DNA of 64,000 bases from Bin87 sp965221295 (GTDB lineage Bacteria > Chloroflexota > Dehalococcoidia > Lucifugimonadales > UBA3495). Shown piece by piece: positions 60,683-64,000 of this stretch. Made by a program: the position numbers and the translations under genes. The first letter of the stretch is position 1, and every line of letters begins with the position of its first letter. The DNA lies in contig OZ244879.1 of NCBI GenBank assembly GCA_965221295.1, forward strand, positions 3,100,001 to 3,164,000. Reading direction: 5' to 3'. The notes below the pieces were generated by a model. The model worked only from the letters and a program-made list of their open reading frames with translations, did no database searches and was not told the origin of the DNA.

Positions 60683-61351
60683 CTACCGGTAGAACAGGTG
60701 GCGGAGGACGAATCGCAAGGCGCATCCCAACCCCTGGTTGGGGGCAAACCGCGCGGTGATGTACACGTGGCCATTGGCGCCGCCATCGATGCCATCGTTG
60801 CCCTGGCCCCGGAGACGGAGGCGGCCACCATCTGCAACTCCGGCAGGAATGGTGGCGTGCAGCGGCAAAGTTCGGGTGAGCCTCTGCTCACCGCCACAAC
60901 GCCAGCAACGGCCGGCGATGGCGATTTCCTCCGGTTCCAGGCCGGCGCCTCGGCAACGTGGACAGGTTTCCAATCGGTCCACGAAGAATGTCTTTCGGGC
61001 TCCACGAGCCACCTCGCTGGGCGTGACCAATACGCACACTTCCAGGTCCTCTCCGCGTCGAGGGACGTATTGTCGCGGTGGCGCGGAGCCGCGGCGGGGT
61101 TCTGACCGCGATGACTGGCGAGGGGTTGGCGACGCGGCGCTGACGGTCCCATAAACGTCGTAGCGACGGCGGCGATCCGGGTCGGACAACGTGGCGTATG
61201 CTTCGTTGATCTGTTGCATACGGGCTTCGGCTTGACCGCTGGAATTCAGATCCGGGTGGTACAGCCGGGCCAGACGGCGGTAGGCGGCTCGGATTTCCTC
61301 CGGGCCCGCCGTCCGAGGGACTCCCAGGATGCTGTAGCAGTCCTGTTTCAT
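60683..61351 (-). CDS. short DnaJ-like J-domain protein
   Basis: The protein has 222 residues from the ATG at 61351. The J domain (1-68) has the HPD tripeptide (LARLYHPDLNSS). After a Ser/Arg/Pro linker there is one zinc centre made of CPRCRGAG and CWRCGG, instead of the two centres (four CxxCxGxG repeats) of normal DnaJ. A single short C-terminal domain (LHATIPAGVADGGRLRLRGQ) follows, so the protein is about 150 residues shorter than DnaJ. It should stimulate a DnaK ATPase. The in-frame extension across the tRNA region is spurious. Confidence 0.85.
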   Translation of the reverse strand: MKQDCYSILGVPRTAGPEEIRAAYRRLARLYHPDLNSSGQAEARMQQINEAYATLSDPDRRRRYDVYGTVSAASPTPRQSSRSEPRRGSAPPRQYVPRRGEDLEVCVLVTPSEVARGARKTFFVDRLETCPRCRGAGLEPEEIAIAGRCWRCGGEQRLTRTLPLHATIPAGVADGGRLRLRGQGNDGIDGGANGHVYITARFAPNQGLGCALRFVLRHLFYR

Positions 61352-61435
61352 GGTCGCGTCTCTCGTTTGCGCAACACTAGACGAAAAGCGCGTTGCGCGC
61401 CGTATCCCTGGCGTGTTATGCTGTTTGAGTCGGGG

Positions 61436-61512
61436 CGGGGCGTAGCGCAGCCCGGTAGCGCACCTGCATGGGGTGCAGGGGGTCGCCAGTTCAAATCTGG
61501 CCGCCCCGACCA
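61436..61512 (+). tRNA. tRNA-Pro (GGG)
   Basis: A 77-nt cloverleaf. Acceptor CGGGGCG pairs with CGCCCCG, the anticodon stem is CCTGC / GCAGG with loop ATGGGGT, so the anticodon is GGG. The T arm is GCCAG-TTCAAAT-CTGGC. The discriminator A and an encoded CCA complete the 3' end. The opposite strand gives the well-known spurious peptide MVGAARFELATPC. Confidence 0.96.
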
Positions 61513-61540
61513 TTTTCCCAAGTTGTGTCAGCGAGAATTC

Positions 61541-61563
61541 GGGGCGACCTACATGGTCGCCCC
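61541..61563 (+). terminator. stem-loop after tRNA-Pro
   Basis: A 9-bp stem GGGGCGACC / GGTCGCCCC with a 5-nt loop, then GTTTC. It separates the tRNA from the convergent SDR gene. Confidence 0.65.
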
Positions 61564-61569
61564 GTTTCG

Positions 61570-62334
61570 CTACATGGCGGTGCGGCCCCCGTCGATGACG
61601 ACCTCGCTGCCGGTCACGAACGATGCCTCATCGGACGCCAAATAGACCACGGCGTAGGCGATGTCTTCGGGTCGGCCAATGCGCCCCAGGGGCACCCGGC
61701 TGCGCTGCTCCTCGTCGCTGAGGCCGCTGCCCCGATTGCGGCGCGACTCCTGTAGCATCGGGGTGTCGATGGGGCCGGGGTGCACCGAGTTGCAGCGTAT
61801 TCCCTCGCTGGCGTGCTGGATGGCCGTGGACTTGGTGAACAGTCGCACCGCCCCTTTGGTACTGCTGTACCCGGCCAGGTTGTAGTCGTTGCCCACCAGT
61901 CCGGCCGTGGAGGAGATGTTGACGATGCTGCCTCCGCCGGCGGCCCGCAGCGCGGGCAAGACGGCTTTAGTGCCCAGGAACACGCCCTTGGCGTTGACGT
62001 CGAAGAGCCGATCCCACTCCGCCACGGTCATATCCTCGATGCTGCGTCCGAGAACGATGCCGGCGTTGTTCACCAGCACGTCGAGCTTGCCATACTCAGA
62101 GGTGGCCGCGCTCACGGCGTCTGCCCAATCGCTCTCGCTGGTGACGTCCAGACGCACGTAGGTGGCGCGCCCGCCCAGTTCGCGGATCTCCGCCTCGACG
62201 CGGCGGCCTTCGTCGTCCAGGATGTCGCCGAAGACCACGCACGCGCCCTCCGCGGCGAACATTCTGGCTTCCACAGCGCCCTGTCCCCGGGCGCCGCCGC
62301 TGATCAATGCTACCTTGCCGTCCAGTCTACCCAT
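61570..62334 (-). CDS. SDR family NAD(P)-dependent oxidoreductase
   Basis: The protein has 254 residues. It has SGGARGQG (cofactor site, with the common SGGARGxG variant), NNAG, a Ser in NISSTAG, YSSTK as the Y-x3-K active site, and a C-terminal VIDGGRTAM. It resembles 3-alpha/20-beta-hydroxysteroid dehydrogenase or glucose dehydrogenase members; substrate unknown. It lies 14 bp downstream of the LLM oxidoreductase gene at 62349, in the same direction, so the two probably form an operon. Confidence 0.92.
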   Translation of the reverse strand: MGRLDGKVALISGGARGQGAVEARMFAAEGACVVFGDILDDEGRRVEAEIRELGGRATYVRLDVTSESDWADAVSAATSEYGKLDVLVNNAGIVLGRSIEDMTVAEWDRLFDVNAKGVFLGTKAVLPALRAAGGGSIVNISSTAGLVGNDYNLAGYSSTKGAVRLFTKSTAIQHASEGIRCNSVHPGPIDTPMLQESRRNRGSGLSDEEQRSRVPLGRIGRPEDIAYAVVYLASDEASFVTGSEVVIDGGRTAM

Positions 62335-62348
62335 GGCGATTGACTCCT

Positions 62349-63257
62349 TCAGCCGTTGACCACTTCTTTGAATTCACGTATGGCGTTGATGTGCGCGTCG
62401 GGTGTGGCGAGGCCGGCGGACATGGTGTTGATGGAGAAATGGGTGGCGCCCATTCCTCGCCAAGTCTCGGCGCGGGCCTGCCAGAGCTCGGGGTCGCCGT
62501 CGGTGTAATTGACGCGGGGCTCCATGCCAATGGCGTTGGGATCGCGGCCAGCGGCTTCGGCGGCCCGACGCACCTTGGCGATGGCCGCCTCGGCTTGCGG
62601 ATCATCCGCCTGGAACTGGGGGAACCAGCCGTCGGCGCATCGTCCCACGCGGCTGAGCACGCGGTCGGCGGGGATCGGCCCCCGGGCGCGGCTGCCAGCG
62701 CCCATCCAGAGAGGTATGGGTCGCTGCACGGGCAGCGGGTTGATGCCGGCGTTGGTCACGTCGTGGTAACTACCATGGAAGTCAACGACTTCTTCCGTCC
62801 AGAGGCGGCGCAATAGTTCCATTTGTTCCTCGGCGCGGCGGCCCCGGGTGGTGAAGTCCTCGCCCAGCGCCTCGTATTCCACCGGGTTCCAGCCTATGCC
62901 GACGCCTAGACGGAGCCTACCGTTGCTGAGAACATCCACCTCGGCGGCCTGCTTGGCTACCAGCGCGGTTTGACGCTGGCCCAGGATGACGATGGCCGAC
63001 ACCAGCTCCACGTTGGCGGTCAGGCCGGCCAGGTAGCCGAACAGAACGAAGATCTCGTGGAACATGCTCTCCTTGGTGTAGCTGCCAGTCCACGGTTGGT
63101 GGTACGTGGTGTCGGCGCCCAGCACATGGTCGTAAGCGATGATGTGAGCGAATCCCAACTCCTCGGCGGCTTGCGCGTAGTCGCGCACCGCAATGGGGTC
63201 GGAACCGATCTCGGTCTGAGGAAAAACGACGCCGATCTGCATCTGTTGGCTGGGCAT
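62349..63257 (-). CDS. LLM class F420-dependent oxidoreductase
   Basis: The protein has 302 residues from the ATG at 63257, with CAGGAG eight bases upstream. The TIGR03619-like pattern is IGVVFPQTEIGSDP at the start, then EELGFAHIIAYDHVLG. The LLM-typical LVSAIVILGQRQTALVAKQA and GRLRLGVGIGWNPVEYEALG segments follow. Hydride transfer with F420 is likely. It is the first gene of a two-gene unit with the SDR. The in-frame extension upstream to 63470 has no family features. Confidence 0.92.
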   Translation of the reverse strand: MPSQQMQIGVVFPQTEIGSDPIAVRDYAQAAEELGFAHIIAYDHVLGADTTYHQPWTGSYTKESMFHEIFVLFGYLAGLTANVELVSAIVILGQRQTALVAKQAAEVDVLSNGRLRLGVGIGWNPVEYEALGEDFTTRGRRAEEQMELLRRLWTEEVVDFHGSYHDVTNAGINPLPVQRPIPLWMGAGSRARGPIPADRVLSRVGRCADGWFPQFQADDPQAEAAIAKVRRAAEAAGRDPNAIGMEPRVNYTDGDPELWQARAETWRGMGATHFSINTMSAGLATPDAHINAIREFKEVVNG

Positions 63258-63727
63258 GAATTGGCTCCTGAAGGCGAAGGGTGGATGTACGCGCGGGCAG
63301 CGACGGATCGGGTGAATTTTACCCCGGCAAAGCGGGGCCAAGCAAACCGGCCCCGACGGCCAGCTTGGGCGCGGCAAACGCGCGTTCGGCGGGATGCGCC
63401 AGACCGCCGCGTCCCGGCGGCCAGGTCGCGAACGACACGCGCCTCGGAGCCAGGTTTGACGGTAACCCATCTTGCCGGCGAAACCAAGCGGTCGGAACCG
63501 TGGCCGCCGAACCTTTGGCCATTGATCTTGTCGTCGATCTTATCGTCTGGCGTTGCCAGCGAAGCGCGGCAATCTCGTTGACACCAACCGTCGGTCGCGC
63601 TGCCCCGCCCCCGGCGGCAGCTGGCGCAGGCTCCCTAGTTGCTCAAAAGCTAGGTATAGGTAGATGACTTTTCCGCCGACTTTTGATACCATGCCAATCG
63701 CTAACTCAGTGATCAGGAGCAATTCCC
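63258..63727. other. gap with one decayed hairpin-repeat arm, upstream of bS20
   Basis: A single left-arm remnant (GTTGCCAGCGAAGCGCGGCA, continuing ATCTCG) occupies 63553-63582. The 60 bp before the bS20 gene are more AT-rich and should hold its promoter. Confidence 0.6.
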
Positions 63728-63982
63728 TTGCCCGCACCAAAGGCCTATCGCCAATCCGTAAAACGATACGCGCGCAACTTGAGCGTGCGTCGCGCCACCC
63801 GCACCGCAATCGGCCGCGCCCGGCGCGCCATCGCCGCCGGCGCCCCCGAATCCGCGGAAGAGGCGCTCAAGGCGATGCGCCAACTGGACATCGCCGCTCG
63901 CAAGGGCGTGGTCCACAAGAACAACGCCTCACGTCGCAAGGCGCGGCTGGCCGCAGCCCTCAACAAGTCGCAGTCCCAGTGA
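63728..63982 (+). CDS. rpsT: 30S ribosomal protein bS20
   Basis: The protein has 84 residues and starts at TTG, with CAGGAG about nine bases upstream. It is strongly basic and helical, with the family pattern KAYRQSVKRYARNLSVRRAT and VVHKNNASRRKARLA near the C-terminus. It binds 16S rRNA early in 30S assembly. TTG starts on rpsT genes are common and may serve autoregulation. Confidence 0.95.
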   Translation: MPAPKAYRQSVKRYARNLSVRRATRTAIGRARRAIAAGAPESAEEALKAMRQLDIAARKGVVHKNNASRRKARLAAALNKSQSQ

Positions 63983-64000
63983 GGGCGTTGCCCGTCCCCA

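Noticed and set aside
61352..61513. N-terminal extension of the DnaJ-like gene beginning MVGAARFELATPC
   Set aside because: This is the antisense translation of tRNA-Pro, a familiar annotation artefact.

Overview
The window is high-GC bacterial chromosome carrying ordinary housekeeping genes (secA, mnmA, rnhB, apt, dtd, bS20, bS21, tRNA-Pro). Mixed in are many flavin or F420 oxidoreductases, lipoprotein solute-binding proteins with proline/threonine or 'EVTR' linkers, and families common in Chloroflexota: COG1579 zinc ribbon, FmdB, Uma2, DinB, CMD, and an ATP-grasp/alpha-E pair. I infer an uncultured member of Chloroflexota (SAR202/Dehalococcoidia-like). This rests on gene content; no 16S gene is present. 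UGA ends many genes, so the standard bacterial code applies. TTG starts are frequent.

Layout. 0.5-3 kb: ATP-grasp/alpha-E operon. 4.3-12.4 kb: SDR, Uma2, LLM oxidoreductase, pentapeptide-TIR-like protein, Baeyer-Villiger-type monooxygenase, cupin. 12.5-19 kb: a dpp-type peptide ABC operon (SBP-B-C-D-F). Its SBP has an in-frame TGA inside the signal peptide, and a decayed second dppC lies between C and D. 19-30.4 kb: PNPOx-like protein, M50 protease, MBL hydrolase, apt, an mnmA-rnhB-yraN operon, LLM, ICL/PEP-mutase family, and a tautomerase pair. 30.6-36.8 kb: secA, YHS, CMD, DinB, dtd, FmdB, bS21. 37.7-44.4 kb: two ABC ATPases, orphan ferredoxin:thioredoxin reductase catalytic subunit, phosphoesterase/GT4 pair, MFS. 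44.4-47 kb: a small accessory cassette (membrane protein, coiled coil, membrane-anchored HNH) next to Uma2. 47-58.9 kb: acs, CDF transporter, lipoprotein, DUF2520, P1 peptidase, a tandem Uma2 duplication, sbcD, Fe-type SBP, COG1579. 59-64 kb: serine hydrolase, short DnaJ, tRNA-Pro, SDR, LLM, bS20.

The dominant unexplained structure is a family of paired hairpin repeats, with arms reading TGTCATTGCGAG-(head)-GGCAATCTCG and the inverse. They fill at least eleven intergenic gaps and make up several kilobases. Three interchangeable 'head' sequences occur. Within a cluster the units often recur at a fixed period (105, 126, 134 or 203 bp), but the period differs between clusters, which points to local tandem amplification. 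No transposase, RAYT or CRISPR gene is visible. Separate minisatellites (15, 16, 22, 25, 36 and 51 bp units) also occur. No complete new biological system could be established. The strongest leads are the repeat family, the UGA-interrupted SBP, the tandem Uma2 duplication and the HNH cassette.
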